A stretch of 64,000 bases of DNA, from contig JADNRV010000034.1 of NCBI GenBank assembly GCA_015499995.1, positions 62,001 through 126,000 on the forward strand, in the 5' to 3' direction. The position numbers were made by a program, and so were the translations under genes. Positions 22,170-33,708 of the stretch are shown here, one piece after another; within the stretch, counting starts at the first letter, position 1; each line of letters opens with the position of its first letter. The DNA is from Flammula alnicola (taxonomy: Eukaryota > Basidiomycota > Agaricomycetes > Agaricales > Strophariaceae). A model generated the notes under the pieces. That model ran no database searches, was not told the DNA's origin, and was given only the letters and a program-made list of their open reading frames with translations.

Positions 22170-24125
22170 TCCTTATCGTCGTTCACCAACGGAGCGCTGC
22201 GAGCGAGAGACAGAGCCATCAGGAAATCGGGGAAATTCCGATTTAGCAATATGACAATCACGAGCCTGTCACAATATTATAACACCCTGACAACAGCTCA
22301 TAACCAGCTATCTGCTGTCCATAGGATTGCGGTGACATCAGAGATTGGTTGTAATATTCCTTTCGAAATATGAGGCAGTTATAATATGGCAAGAAGGTTG
22401 TAATTACATTGTGAGGTGGCTACCGGGTTCATAGGGAAATCACAGATTTCATGTCAGACGTTGAATGGTTCACCACCCATTGTGATGATGATACAGGATT
22501 GTAGACCAGATATAACATGGGTATAAGCTGGCAAACAAGTCACATTTCATTCCAAAGAGGAGATATCTTTTCAACCGGAAAATGAAACAATGTCATTGAA
22601 ACTTGTGAGTGCGAGATGCGAAATAAATATGCTAAGGTAAAGTGTAAGCATAATTAAATCATCAAAAGTCCTCCCCATCAGACGGGTCTTCGTTGCTGCG
22701 GTGAACAGAATCCTCGTCATCCTCGTCCTCATGGGTATTGGGAGGGCGAGAGTTAGAGAGAAGACGGCACGCCCTGTGAGCAATGAGTTGTGATACTTAC
22801 GCAAGTACTGTAAATGCATTACACGGCAATACATGATATATTTTAAAGGTTGACACGAGCGCGAGGGCAAATGTTGCTGTGGCGGGTGTGGCGATCGAAA
22901 TTTCTTCGAAGTTCATTCAAACTCCGATACATGTGACTTTGTTGATATAAGTTCAATTCGCGTCGTCGACTCGATTTCAACTTGAACTTGTCCTTTTACC
23001 CTCAGAGTCACTATCCCTCTGATACCACTGTCTCCCTCTCTTGAAATTGCCATCAAAGTAGATGCGGCTCATTCCCTTGTATTCCCTGCTGACGCCTTTC
23101 TGTAATAGATTCCTAGCCCACACCGCTGCCTACAGGTCTCTGGTTCGAACGACACCCCATTAGGGCTCTTTACCCGACTGCCAGGATGGATCGCTGGAAT
23201 GAGAATGACATGGGCTGGTGGGTCTTTCGATATGTACAACTTTCCGACTTGGCTGCAGTCTAACCTCGTGATCCTGTTCAACAGTGCCTGACGTCGGTTG
23301 CGAGGGTAAGTAAGTTATTCAACATTTCTTGACTTCGATCTTGTCTGACGCTCTATCGTCTCTCAGGACCAGCTCTCGTTTTGTTCTCATTTCCAAGGAG
23401 TGGAGTCTGACCCAGTTGTATGCTGCCATTCAGGTATGTCATGCTTCGTTTGCTGTAACAGCTATGCTGATCCATTGCTGTTGCTTCAAGTTGCGGGCTT
23501 GCAGGGTTACTTGTATGCAAGCTTTGTCGCTCATCTTTCTGATTCTAGAGGATGCCTTTCATGCTCCTCTCGTCATTGTAAGTGACATGCTGTCCTCTCA
23601 ATAAATGGTTGCCTAGTGATTGCATTTACAGACAAATCATTCCCACTGCATGTCACGAGAAGGCATACGTAGCATGCTGGTACTCTTGAGCTCGAGGTTG
23701 AGGTCCCAGAATTCCGTGCTAACGTGTCGCTCTTTACTATTATCCAATGTATCATCTTACATAGTCAATATATTATTTTTCTGCCTATTTGATTCGATAT
23801 GAAGCAAGTAATTATAAGTACAATCCAGTTTCTTGTAATGATGTGGACCAACATGAACTCATTATTGAAAGCTGATACTGCTCTATGAGTATTTTAGAAT
23901 CTTATAACCTGTAGATGACCCATGAAAAATATTGCAGCCAGCTCGTCGTCATACCCAGACATGATATCAAATTGCAGTGATGCGCCAATATTATGGTAAC
24001 CTCGTGATACATCGTCTGAAATATTAACCGGACCTGCTACTGTCTAGCTATTTCTGGCATTGTGAGTTGATGTATAATATTATAACAAGCTCATAAGCCG
24101 ATGGCACTCTGTAATGCATTTCGTA
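22170..24125. other. No recognisable gene
   Basis: This stretch lies between two relics of the same receptor-like family. It contains short frames and an acidic minus-strand stretch near 22.7 kb (GAGGATGACGAG-type codons). No domain was recognised. Confidence 0.4.
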
Positions 24126-24128
24126 TGC

Positions 24129-24616
24129 TCATATTGCAAGATGGGAATTTCCACAATTTACTGATGGCGGCTTTGCCATGTTCGAGAGCTTCGGCGAGAA
24201 GCGGGATGTGGGCAAGGAACAATTGCACCGTCTGGGATGCTCAGGCTTCACGATGTGTACTCTAAAATGGCTTGCAGATGTCAATTCCCTCTGAGAGAGT
24301 TCCGTGTTTCCTTGATAGAATAAAATGGTCGGGTATTTTTTGGAGACCCCATGCGTAGCGATATAAGGTCCATCTAAGTTGTCGAGTGGCAATTCTAGAT
24401 CTTCCCAGTTGTGAAGAAGATTCTGAATAGAGGTGCTACCTTCTGTAAGCCGACTTTGGCTCTCTGTGGATCGTAGTAAGCGCTTGAATGGCAGCACACA
24501 TATTGCCCACAGATCTTGGCAAATAGTTCGTAGATCTTTACGCCTACCTCGTGGAGATCTTTCAAAGCCGTGGCGAGAGTTACCACCGCTAAAGTTATGG
24601 ACAACGGATCGAGCAT
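24129..24616 (-). pseudogene. N-terminal domain fragment of a helical (STAND N-domain-like)/TPR protein
   Basis: Starting at ATG 24616, the frame reads MLDPLSITLAVVTLATALKD and continues EVGVKIYELFAKI. It is nearly identical to the first exon at 32822-32923. Where that gene has the intron donor (AAG|GTGTGTT), this copy reads AAG ATC TGT, so the donor is lost. The downstream sequence (24129-24500) does not match the next exons. It is a truncated paralog. Confidence 0.6.
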
Positions 24617-25181
24617 GTGAGGACGAATTCGCGAGACGTGTATGGAGGGTCGTAGGAAGAGCAATTTGCGAGAACAAACAAAGCCATGGCAGCGAAAGAC
24701 ATTATGCACAGCCATGCCTCACATATCGTCCTCCTGTCCATCTTGTCCAGTCTTCGTGTCAGAGGAATTATTGCGATGTGACTGCCTTGTGCTTTCTTTG
24801 GTCTTCGTTCCTGCAGTTGACCTGACGGTGGATCTAGATCATCTACTGATGGGAAATCCATATTGTCAGATCGCAGCCTCCAAGCGATACGAGCGGCGAT
24901 TTTAGGAACCTGGTTCCTTTTAAGTTGTGCTTTGTTTTAGCACTTGATCATAATGACTCTGCTTACTTGAAATTACTAAACCCTCAGCAGACCTCAGAAG
25001 CGCTGGAGAAAAGGTCATCGACACGAACGATCGTGTGAAATCTTAGCAACCCCCCCAATGCGTTCAACTTGAAGTAGCTGTGAACATCTAGGAATACTCA
25101 TACTAATAGGATCAGGTGACGCTGTCAAGAATGTAATTTACAGTGCTCATATCAAGTTGAAGTTTGGTTGAAGTGCGAGTT

Positions 25182-27239
25182 TTATGCTATTGAAATTTGA
25201 CCATTTTCGTTCTCATACTGCCGCTCCTCAATACGATGTACTGTAATCTGTGGCATAGTTAAGCCCGTCCGAACAAAAAGATGCAGATGGAAGAAAGGAC
25301 GTACGTCAATCAGTGTACTAAATTGACTGTCATTTCCCCGGTTGATGGTTCCGTGCTCTACAATTGACCCTGGCCCTATCACACGTAGCTTTCCAGAGCG
25401 CTGCGGCAGATGGCGTATTACTTGTCGTGCGTTCAATCTGAATGATAAGAGAACGGGTTTTAGTGCTGGGATAATTCACAAGGAAATTTACATACAAAGC
25501 CATGTAGCTATTTACATATACTTCATGGGGTCGACCAGGTTAGTATAATCGCCTTGAAATGATATGATCTTCGAGAGGGACGCACACTTTGGTAGCAAGA
25601 AGAATATTCCGACAAAAATGAGGTTGGATGGCATGGTGGCGAGCTATATTTGAGTGGCGATTGCTTAGTATGGTGCACAACTCATTTTACGGTGCACCGT
25701 ACAGTGATCACGGCCGACAATGAACATGCACTGTGATCCCCGCCTGTTAGCATAACTGGGAATGATTAATGAATACTGACAGAGATATCAGCTAACCTTG
25801 TGAGGAAGCCACAGATTATAACATAGTTCCCGAACCTGAGAAACTTGTTATTCGTCCTTCCAGACAGTTAATATCAGACATATCTAGGAGAGAATTTCGA
25901 GAGATTGTCCAACTCACTCAAAAAATGCTGATTGGCTCCTCCAAAGGAAGTAGCATATTGAGATCGCAATCACGACATCAACAACTGTTGACGTCGACAA
26001 GGACGCATAAAGGATCCACTAGGTTTCTGGTCAATCATCACGGCGAAATTTGAAGTATGATGGACCGGCTTTACATGCATTCGGTTGAGGTCGATCCAAG
26101 TCCTCATCTTATACCTAGGAGTCAAGTTTGAGATTTGTCGGGTCGACAGGTAACTATAAACGTACACTTCGGTGATAAGACCTATGATGCCGGACAAGTT
26201 CCAGAGGCCTCTTTGAGTACATGCACTTCGCATGAGAAGAATGCAGACACTCACAAACGCCGAGAACTGTATAGTCGAGTAAGTAACCAACGACACACAT
26301 GTTGTTGAAAGCCTACCGTATGCTGCTACAACAATAATCCACTGCACGTGGAAGACCTATCAGCGGAGAATAATACTTTATTGTCTCTTGACTTACAATT
26401 AACCATGGCCAAACGCGAGAAAAATGTCTTCCGACTAGATGATTATGAGCGCTTGAGACAGGGATAATTACATGCCGAAATAGGAACCCACCCATCCACG
26501 CTCTCAGAGCGTATAAGCTTGGCGATAGGTAGTAAGGTTAGCATTGTGTACAGAACAAACAGTGTCAATACTCGCCTTTGAATGTAAAGCACGATTATCG
26601 TCTGTTGAGTCAGGAAATATGGCTATCAATAGCAGACCCGAGAAGACAACGTCGAGACGAACATCGAATACGCATTGCAACTGAGAATGTATCATCTCAC
26701 ATCAGGTGGAAGATTCACCGTTAAGTAGTATACAAACCTACGTACCTTGACACTCCTGTACACCGGAGAAATTTGAACGCGGTCGGTGCATGGATATAGA
26801 CCAAAACTAAGACCGCTTACCACACGAGGAATTCAACCTGAAAAATATTTCCAAAGTCGGTGATTAGGTAGTGATACACGTTGTGGATATCCAGGACCAG
26901 GAGCGCAGTAGATAACAGTCTGGATATCCATAGATTTATCCTCAATGCCATTCCAGATCATCATGTTCCAGTGTTGAACCTGACGTACAGCAAATTTGTG
27001 ACCTTTTCGGGACCTTGGTTAGCTGCGCGGCCGGGGCGAGAGCGGCAATGTAAACGTACGAAGAATTTCTGATACCAACGATCACTGGGGAAGTTGAAAT
27101 AGTAGATATACACCTGGATTGTAATGATTCCAAAAAGGCTTGGTAGGAAAGACAAGTCTGGAATCAATATGATTTTATGATGGAGATCGCCGGGAACTTA
27201 CATTGACGAGCCAACCGTCGTGAGAAGTATGGCACCCAT
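25182..27239 (-). CDS. DUF6534 multi-pass membrane protein, intron-rich
   Basis: Starting at ATG 27239 (MGAILLTTVGSS), exons joined by short introns give FGIITIQVYIYYFNFPSDRW. Next comes LLSTALLVLDIHNVYHYLIT, then hydrophobic segments around 26.6 and 26.4 kb. The family-typical end VYVNSYMA is joined through a GTATGT...TTCAG intron to LNARQVIRHLPQ (25436-25182). The pattern YYxxFPxDxWxxK, a His-bearing second helix and the closing LYVNSxLATLNAR is characteristic of DUF6534 proteins, which have seven hydrophobic helices and unknown function. I could not fix every internal exon between 25.6 and 26.8 kb. Partial decay is possible. Confidence 0.6.
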
Positions 27240-27574
27240 GGTGTTACCCAGCGTTTTCTCCATTGGTATTGCAGGGTACACGAGAGAGTAAAACAGAAGA
27301 AGATAAGACACGCGTTTAAAGATAGCGGCGAGAGAGGATGGGTAAGCGTTAACCAGTAACTGCTTGAGGAATGAAGTAGGGACGTGCAGGTCGGGAGGCG
27401 AGACACAGGGACTGCCTGTGTTGAGAAACCTTCACTTATAAACGTGGATCACTACTCCCCGAAATAGCGAGTGCGCCGCTATGGAATCCCTATATAGAAT
27501 TTGGATCTGATAAGACAACAGTATCAATGATGCATGTAAGACATGGGCAATTCCAACATCAACGTGAATCTTAG

Positions 27575-28570
27575 TGATGGGCACGGGTGCTGACACCCGT
27601 GCGGGTTTGCGGGTAAGGTAGGGGCCATCAGGAACCGGCTAGCTTAGGTAAGCGCTTATATAAGCGGCAAAATCTGGCCTTCCAGAAAAAATAAAAATTT
27701 TGGGTGGTATTTTCAGTGATAATTGAGCCAAGGATGGGTGAAAATATTTTTTGACTTACCTGGTATTAGAAATAAATGTATTTGAGCCCACTTTAATACC
27801 CTAAATGCGAAGAATTCTTCCCTGGACTTGCCCTTGATGTGCCGACAATCCCGCTCGGGCCGACAGTCGCCGATTTACCTATTATAGTAGCTTACATAAG
27901 AACCCTAACCCTAAGTTGCGGCAAAATCTTGGGGTAAAAAATCTAAAAAGTTGCGGAATGAACGGGGAAGCATGAAAAAACACTCAGAAAAAAAAATAGA
28001 TTTTTCTGAGAATGGCTAATAACTCTCTCAAAAGTTAATTAATTTTAAATCTGGCTACTGAGACTTGCAAGGATGCTCAAAGGCTTCAATTCTACGTTCT
28101 TAGAAATGTGGGAACATTGTTTGTGGCTGAGGAATAGCGAGCTCGTTGTCTGCTTATGTAAGGGTGCCGGTTCCTGATGCCCCCTACCTTACGGGTGTGG
28201 CGGGTGCGGGTGCGGGTGCACTTTGAGTGACCCTCAGCCAACCCGCACCCGTGTGCCAGGGTCACGGGTTTTCGGCCGGCACACGGAAAACTCCGAAATG
28301 TGTGTCCAACACGTTCTTTAGTTACCTGAATAATTAATTATGTAATGTAATTTTCCAAAATGTATTCTAATTTTAATTTAACATAGTTCTGCTAGCGCAA
28401 GTTCTCACGACGCCCATCAAACCCGCACGGGTTTCTGTACCCACGGGTCACCTGCAAACCCGCACCTGCAAGCACGGGATCCCGTACCCGTGGCCACGGG
28501 TGCGGGTTTTGGCGGGTACGGGTGCGGGTCGACAAAAAATTGCCCGCGGGTTACCCGTGCCCATCACGTT
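27575..28570. mobile_element. TIR element relic with nested inverted repeats
   Basis: The outer ends are inverted copies of GTGATGGGCACGGGT (about 27574 and 28567). Inside them a second inverted pair of 26 bp (27613-27638 and 28167-28192, one mismatch) frames an AT-rich core. The right part is full of (G)GGTGCGGGT and CCCGCACCC motifs. No target duplication is clear, and no coding region is seen. Confidence 0.55.
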
Positions 28571-28599
28571 ACGTGATGGTCGATCAAACACAGCCGGCT

Positions 28600-31160
28600 C
28601 ACATACGACTCTTAATTGCGAGTGATCATTCTTTCGTACCAGGTCTTAGTCTTAACTAAAGCGACTGAGCATAGAATCGCATGAATAATATCGGTAGAAA
28701 ATCAGAGATAGATGTAAAAGGCGTAGAGTTACAGTGGAAGATCGGGACTTATTGAAGTCCATCATCCAGAGGGTTTCACGGACGTGCTGAGTTTAGCCCT
28801 CGGAGTCGATGCAAGATGTGATGAGCTGACTCAAAATGATACTCAACTCGAAGTCTAAAATGTGAACCGTTGGAACTTCTCGACAGAACGGTCAGATCCT
28901 ATACCAGTTGTAAACCAATTGCCAGGGCACTGTGCAGCATAAGGGGAGAAGTTAGTGGACGAGGTGGCGCTCTATTTGCGGAATTGTGATTGGCCATAGC
29001 CACGCAGATCACTTTGGGGTTAACTGCGCCACAATTAGTGTAGGTCCGTGCGCAATCAAATAGGTGAGTTCGTCGCACGACATATAGAATATGTGAAGTT
29101 ATGCCGTCACCGGAACGAGACAAGAACAGAATGAAAGGACTTTGAAGCTTTGAAGCTTGAGCTTGAAGTCCCATCGAGAAGTGGGGTAGCAGATTCCAGA
29201 GAAAAAGACCCGTGAATGCTGTTTGTTCACACGACAAAGAGGCTGAGATAAGATCAGAGAATGATAGTAATCGAACAACGCTGATGCAGGATGACTGACA
29301 AGTTGAATCATATGATGATTTTGGGCATCATTGCAACATCGCAGCGGGGCGCAACATATCAACATCTCTAGATGGAGTCTGGGGACCATCATGGGATTGG
29401 CACTGCGTTGATATCTGAAAATTTGTATAGCCTGACGCTGTCCAAGTAACAACACGACCTCCGTGGATATGAGTGCTCTTGTCAGCGATGAAAGCCGTTC
29501 TCAGGGAACCTCCTGAAATGCCCGCATTTGGCGTGCGATTAATTTTCCGCATGCATAATACGAAATCAAGAATAGAAAGCATGTTGCATGAGTAATCGAA
29601 GCGAGATTAAGAGAGATGGTAGCTACACGACAATGTGCAAGGAATTCGAGAGCCAATGGAGCTCGACGGGCGCATGATAGATTGACTTGTGCTGATTTCT
29701 CCTCCCATTCTGCTCATGGTCGACATGAATATGTAAAAAAACATGGTCGGACACCAAAATGTCACACACCTTGCCCGACACGCCATGCCGCACGGCTCTC
29801 CGAGTCGCATCAGGCTGTCGAGTGACTATATGATAAACGCGAGGCCGATAGAGCAGCTTGCAGGTAAGCTGGAAGCTGGAAGGTCAATATCACTGCGAAG
29901 TTTGCGCAAAGTTTGTGCAGTATGGCCCGTTTTTAACATATGGCGTGACGCGTGACGCCGCGCGATAATAATACTCATGATCATTGATCAGAGACTTCGG
30001 GGAAAATTCGGGAATTGGTGCTTTTCGGCACGAGTGTCTTTTTTGTTTTATTTTTGTTTTTGTTTTTTTTTGCCTTCGACTCTCGAGCGCACATTCTACG
30101 ACTCTGCAAATTCACCCCAAGGCAATATAGCCAAAATGTGTTCTTCAGCAAAGCACACTCCATAAGCCCCTCAAACAACAATCGCAGGATAAAGTTGAGT
30201 AAGGTTAAAACGCGTTCACCAGTGGCGTGAAGGGTCCGGTAGCGAGATCATGTATGGCATACTTCGTCTTTCTAGGGTACGTTTGTCATCCACGTCGCGC
30301 TCCGCAAAAAAAAAACAACATAAACCTCTCTTTACAGCTGAATGTCGAACGTCGACCATGTAACCCTGAATTTTGAAGCCCGGTCGCGCCCTGCTGACCG
30401 TTGATTTGCTTACTATGCCGGGTATGAGCTCAGCATGGTGATTTCGTTACTCTTCCCCGAGCTTCCTCCATTGCTGTGCCTCGACGTTCCCTGTTTGTGT
30501 CGAACTCGAGACTGATATCTCCATCCTGTTTTTCAGTGGTAATTTCGCCCTGACAACGCGTTTGGACTCTTTGGAGTACTATTGTGCTTTTTTCTTTCAT
30601 TCTGGCGCCATTCCACCCCTTGTATTGTGGGCTTACTCGTTCCCGCGATCCATAGAGAGAGAGCGCTGTAATTCCGTCGGCTGCTTCGCTTAGATGATAA
30701 TGATCCGCGGGATGTATAAGTTCCAATATCCATCACATATTCCGACAAGGCTCAGATATTGATCGACTGATACCGTCCTTAGGAGAATTTATGCCTAGTA
30801 TGAAAACCTCCTTCAGACGTTGTGAGTCACCTACGATTCTGATATAAAATACCGTGCACTGACTCCATCCTAGGCCAAGACAATGATTGGCAGAGCATGT
30901 GAATCTGGGCACAGTTGTCGGCCATCGGTGATGTCCGTGAGCACCTCCCTAATCCTCGGAGGGAGTGGCAGGACAGCTCCTCATTTACCTGGGTATTAAC
31001 CTGGGTTATCATCGCTGGCAACGCAGCTGATTCGTAATCCGACAAGCTTTTGTCTTTGTCAAACACCGAGTCGAATTGCATATTCTGCCCTTCACGAGTC
31101 GAGGACGCGTAATGTCGCATTCCCCGCCTCATGTCAACAATATTCTACTCACTTCCATGG
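28600..31160. other. No recognisable gene
   Basis: Overlapping minus-strand frames at 28.9-29.6 kb (60-118 codons) and 30.4-30.75 kb have no recognisable domain or splice chain. A T-rich tract lies at 30040-30071. Nothing else is supportable. Confidence 0.4.
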
Positions 31161-31166
31161 GCGGCA

Positions 31167-31174
31167 TATAAAAG
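31167..31174 (+). promoter_or_regulatory. TATA box of the short-chain dehydrogenase
   Basis: TATAAAAG, 88 bp upstream of ATG 31255, followed by a CT-rich tract (CTCAACTCACTCAACTC) up to the start codon. Consensus and spacing only. Confidence 0.6.
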
Positions 31175-31254
31175 CGTCCTCGGATTACCAGGAATCGACA
31201 ACAGTCCATCCTCTTCACCCACTTCTCAACTCACTCAACTCTCAAAACTGAAAC

Positions 31255-32238
31255 ATGCCTTCCTGGTTGATCACTGGCGCTAACAGGGGTATCGGTTTCT
31301 CGACCGTCGAGAACCTGGTGAGTGCTTACGACGCAGATGTTTATTCGCGATATACATACTAACAAAATATATGTGGACTATTAGATCAAGGATGACGCCA
31401 ACTTCGTCATTGCCACCGCTCGCAATGTGAACACCCCCGAGCTCCAAGCTTTGGCTGCTAAGAACCCCAAGAGCCTCAAGCTCGTTGAGCTCGACGTCAC
31501 GAGCCAGGCTAGCGTTGACAAGGCTGTTGAGGCTGCCACCGCTCTGCTCCCCAACGGTCTTGACTACCTCGTCAACAACGCTGGAAAGAACCCCCAACCT
31601 ACTACCCGCTTCGAGGACCTGTGCGTGTTCAATCTTACTCTAGTCGTGTCACGCACAATTGACGTATTCTATCTACACAGGAACCTCGATGAATTCGCCG
31701 ATGAGATGACATTCAGCACTGTTGCACCCCTCCGCGTCTCCCGTTCCTTCCTCCCTCTCGTGAAGAAGTCCGAATTGAAGAGGATCATCTTCATCTCCTC
31801 CGTCCTCGCTTCCTCCCAGATCACCTTCTTGATGGCTGGCCAATTCAATGCCTACTCCGTCGCCAAGGCCGCTCTTAACATGTGAGTTCTCTCCATTATC
31901 CTAGAGCGACAATCCCAACTTACTCGTCTAATAAAGGCTCGCTCACAAATGGGCTGCTACTCTCAAGTACGAGGGTGTCACCACCGCCGCTATCCACCCC
32001 GGTAAGCACTGCCTTGTATATGTTCATCGAAAATTTCCATTCATACATGGCATTTTCAGGCTGGTCCCAGACTCAGCTCGGTGAGGGTATCAACGAGTGG
32101 ATGGCCAAATACGCACCCCAAGTCCCCCACTTCCCTCCTGAGGCAGCCGCCGACAACGTCATCAAGATCTCCCAGGCCCTCACCCTCGAGAAGACCGGCG
32201 CCTTCTGGCACTTCGACGGCACCAACCTCCCATGGTAA
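31255..32238 (+). CDS. Short-chain dehydrogenase/reductase (SDR, NAD(P)-dependent)
   Basis: Five exons (31255-31317, 31385-31620, 31681-31881, 31937-32001, 32060-32238) give 247 residues, the usual size for a classical single-domain SDR. It has the cofactor motif TGANRGIG at residues 7-14, NNAG, the catalytic Ser in IFISSV and the active-site YSVAK. It begins directly with the Rossmann fold and has no targeting sequence, so it is probably cytosolic. The closing segment (GAFWHFDGTNLPW) resembles C-factor-like fungal SDRs that reduce or oxidise small carbonyls; the substrate is unknown. All phases agree, and it looks functional, with a TATA box and a CT tract upstream. Confidence 0.92.
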
Positions 32239-32239
32239 A

Positions 32240-32820
32240 TGCATTGCTGCCATAGTCGATACTCGACTTGGTAGACATGTACTTGTAAATTTCAATATGG
32301 ATGTTGACTGTTTAATCTATACGATCTAATTGTTTCTGATTTGCGTGTTGTTGGCGTGTTCCTGGAAGTCAGTTCCATTTTACCTCTCACAAGGAATTTC
32401 CATTGCCGTCGTAATAGACAAATGATCTTGTATGTTTGCTGGCATCATTCGTCCTTGGTCGGGTGGTTTAGATTATGAGATTAGATTAGATTACATCGTG
32501 GCTGTGTATGTGCGCCAGCAATGCAGAATGCAGCTCAAGTGTAACTCTTGCCTCCAACACTACTTGCTCCCAATTTGCTCCGTTCGCTTGTCGCGGCTAA
32601 AGCTATGATCTAAAAGGATGGTTTGAGCCACCTTGCTGGTATATTCAGAATGGAACTACTTAGGAGCTAAAGAAAGCACGAGATGACCATATGGCCGTGG
32701 ATGTCGGGCGCTGCTGCGCATCATCGTTCATGGCTTTTACAGCGTTTCCTATCCTGACCCATCCTGACTCTTTGATTTATCCGCGAATCCAGCACGAAAC
32801 TAGTGAACTACTCCCGCAGA
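32240..32820. other. Intergenic, no gene seen
   Basis: 3' region of the dehydrogenase and 5' region of the next gene. No frames of note. Confidence 0.5.
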
Positions 32821-32821
32821 T

Positions 32822-33708
32822 ATGATAGATCCTTTATCTCTTGCTTTGGCCGTGATCACCCTCGCCACCGCTTTGAAAGACCTGCATGAAGTCGGCGTGA
32901 AGATATATGAACTATTCGCCAAGGTGTGTTCACAAACGCACATATTCTGCGAATTACGCGCTCAAACTGCCTACAGGGGCTCCAGAACCTCCGAAATGCA
33001 CAGCAATTGATGAATAATATGCTCAAGACCCTGCGCGCACTCAATACATTCTGCAACGATCACTACGAGAACCTAGATAGATCTAGCAGCATGAAGGCCG
33101 CGCTGGGCGATCTCGCAGAGTGAGTAATACGAGCCCATACTCGACAGCTTTCCTGAACAACTTGTTATGTGGATTCAACAGGGAAATGCTCTCGGTATAT
33201 ACGAAATGCAGCAGGCTTATCCCTCCCTCGTCTGAGAAGATGATGGGCAAGATAAAGATCGCTGTTTATTCATTCAAAAATCGCAATAAGGTGGAGGAGC
33301 TGATCGCAGAGCTGAAGAACCACGTCAATGAATGTTACATTCAATTTCTGGTAAGGTTAATAATTGTGAACGACATGTTCCTTATTAATCGTACTGTGCT
33401 CGAAGCTGTTTTCCAACATGAGAATCGAAAGCGGCGTTACTAGTGGCTTTGCCGTTCTCGCCCACTCAAACGCGGAAGCCCACCGGGAATTGCGGATGGA
33501 GATTTCCAACATCAGACTCCCCAATTCTCACCTCTACTCGTTTACGCAAACCTATTCGACCACGATGTCAAGGGTACCAGACTCCGTGCCGGCACACGTA
33601 CTCTCCGATGCATATTTGCGTCTTCAAATAGAAGCGATCGACAAATCTTTGAAACAACTATCAAGTTGGTTCCAGGATCTGAACCCTAGGAAAAGCCTAA
33701 AGCGGTAA
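32822..33708 (+). CDS. Helical N-terminal (STAND N-domain-like) protein, probably the 5' half of a split gene
   Basis: Four exons (32822-32923, 32977-33119, 33182-33350, 33406-33708) with matching phases give 238 residues. It starts MIDPLSLALAVITLATALKD, an amphipathic start found, from memory, on basidiomycete proteins with a helical bundle followed by TPRs. Helical segments follow (MLKTLRALNTFCNDHYENLD, KVEELIAELKNHVNE). The stop TAA (33706-33708) falls exactly where a repeat-bounded 3-kb insertion-like block begins (TAATTCACAACTTG). TPR sequence resumes at about 36.9 kb on the same strand. I infer that the two halves were one gene. Confidence 0.6.

Noticed and set aside
23140..23180. GGTTCGAACGACACC as a tRNA B box
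   Set aside because: No matching A box or foldable cloverleaf at the right distance.
27900..27915. CCCTAACCCTAA, telomere-like repeat
   Set aside because: Only two units, embedded in a TIR element relic; no evidence of a chromosome end.
28899..29582. Overlapping minus frames as a third DUF6534 gene
   Set aside because: None of the family motifs (YYxxFPxDxW, FFAWR, LYVNS) could be found in any frame.
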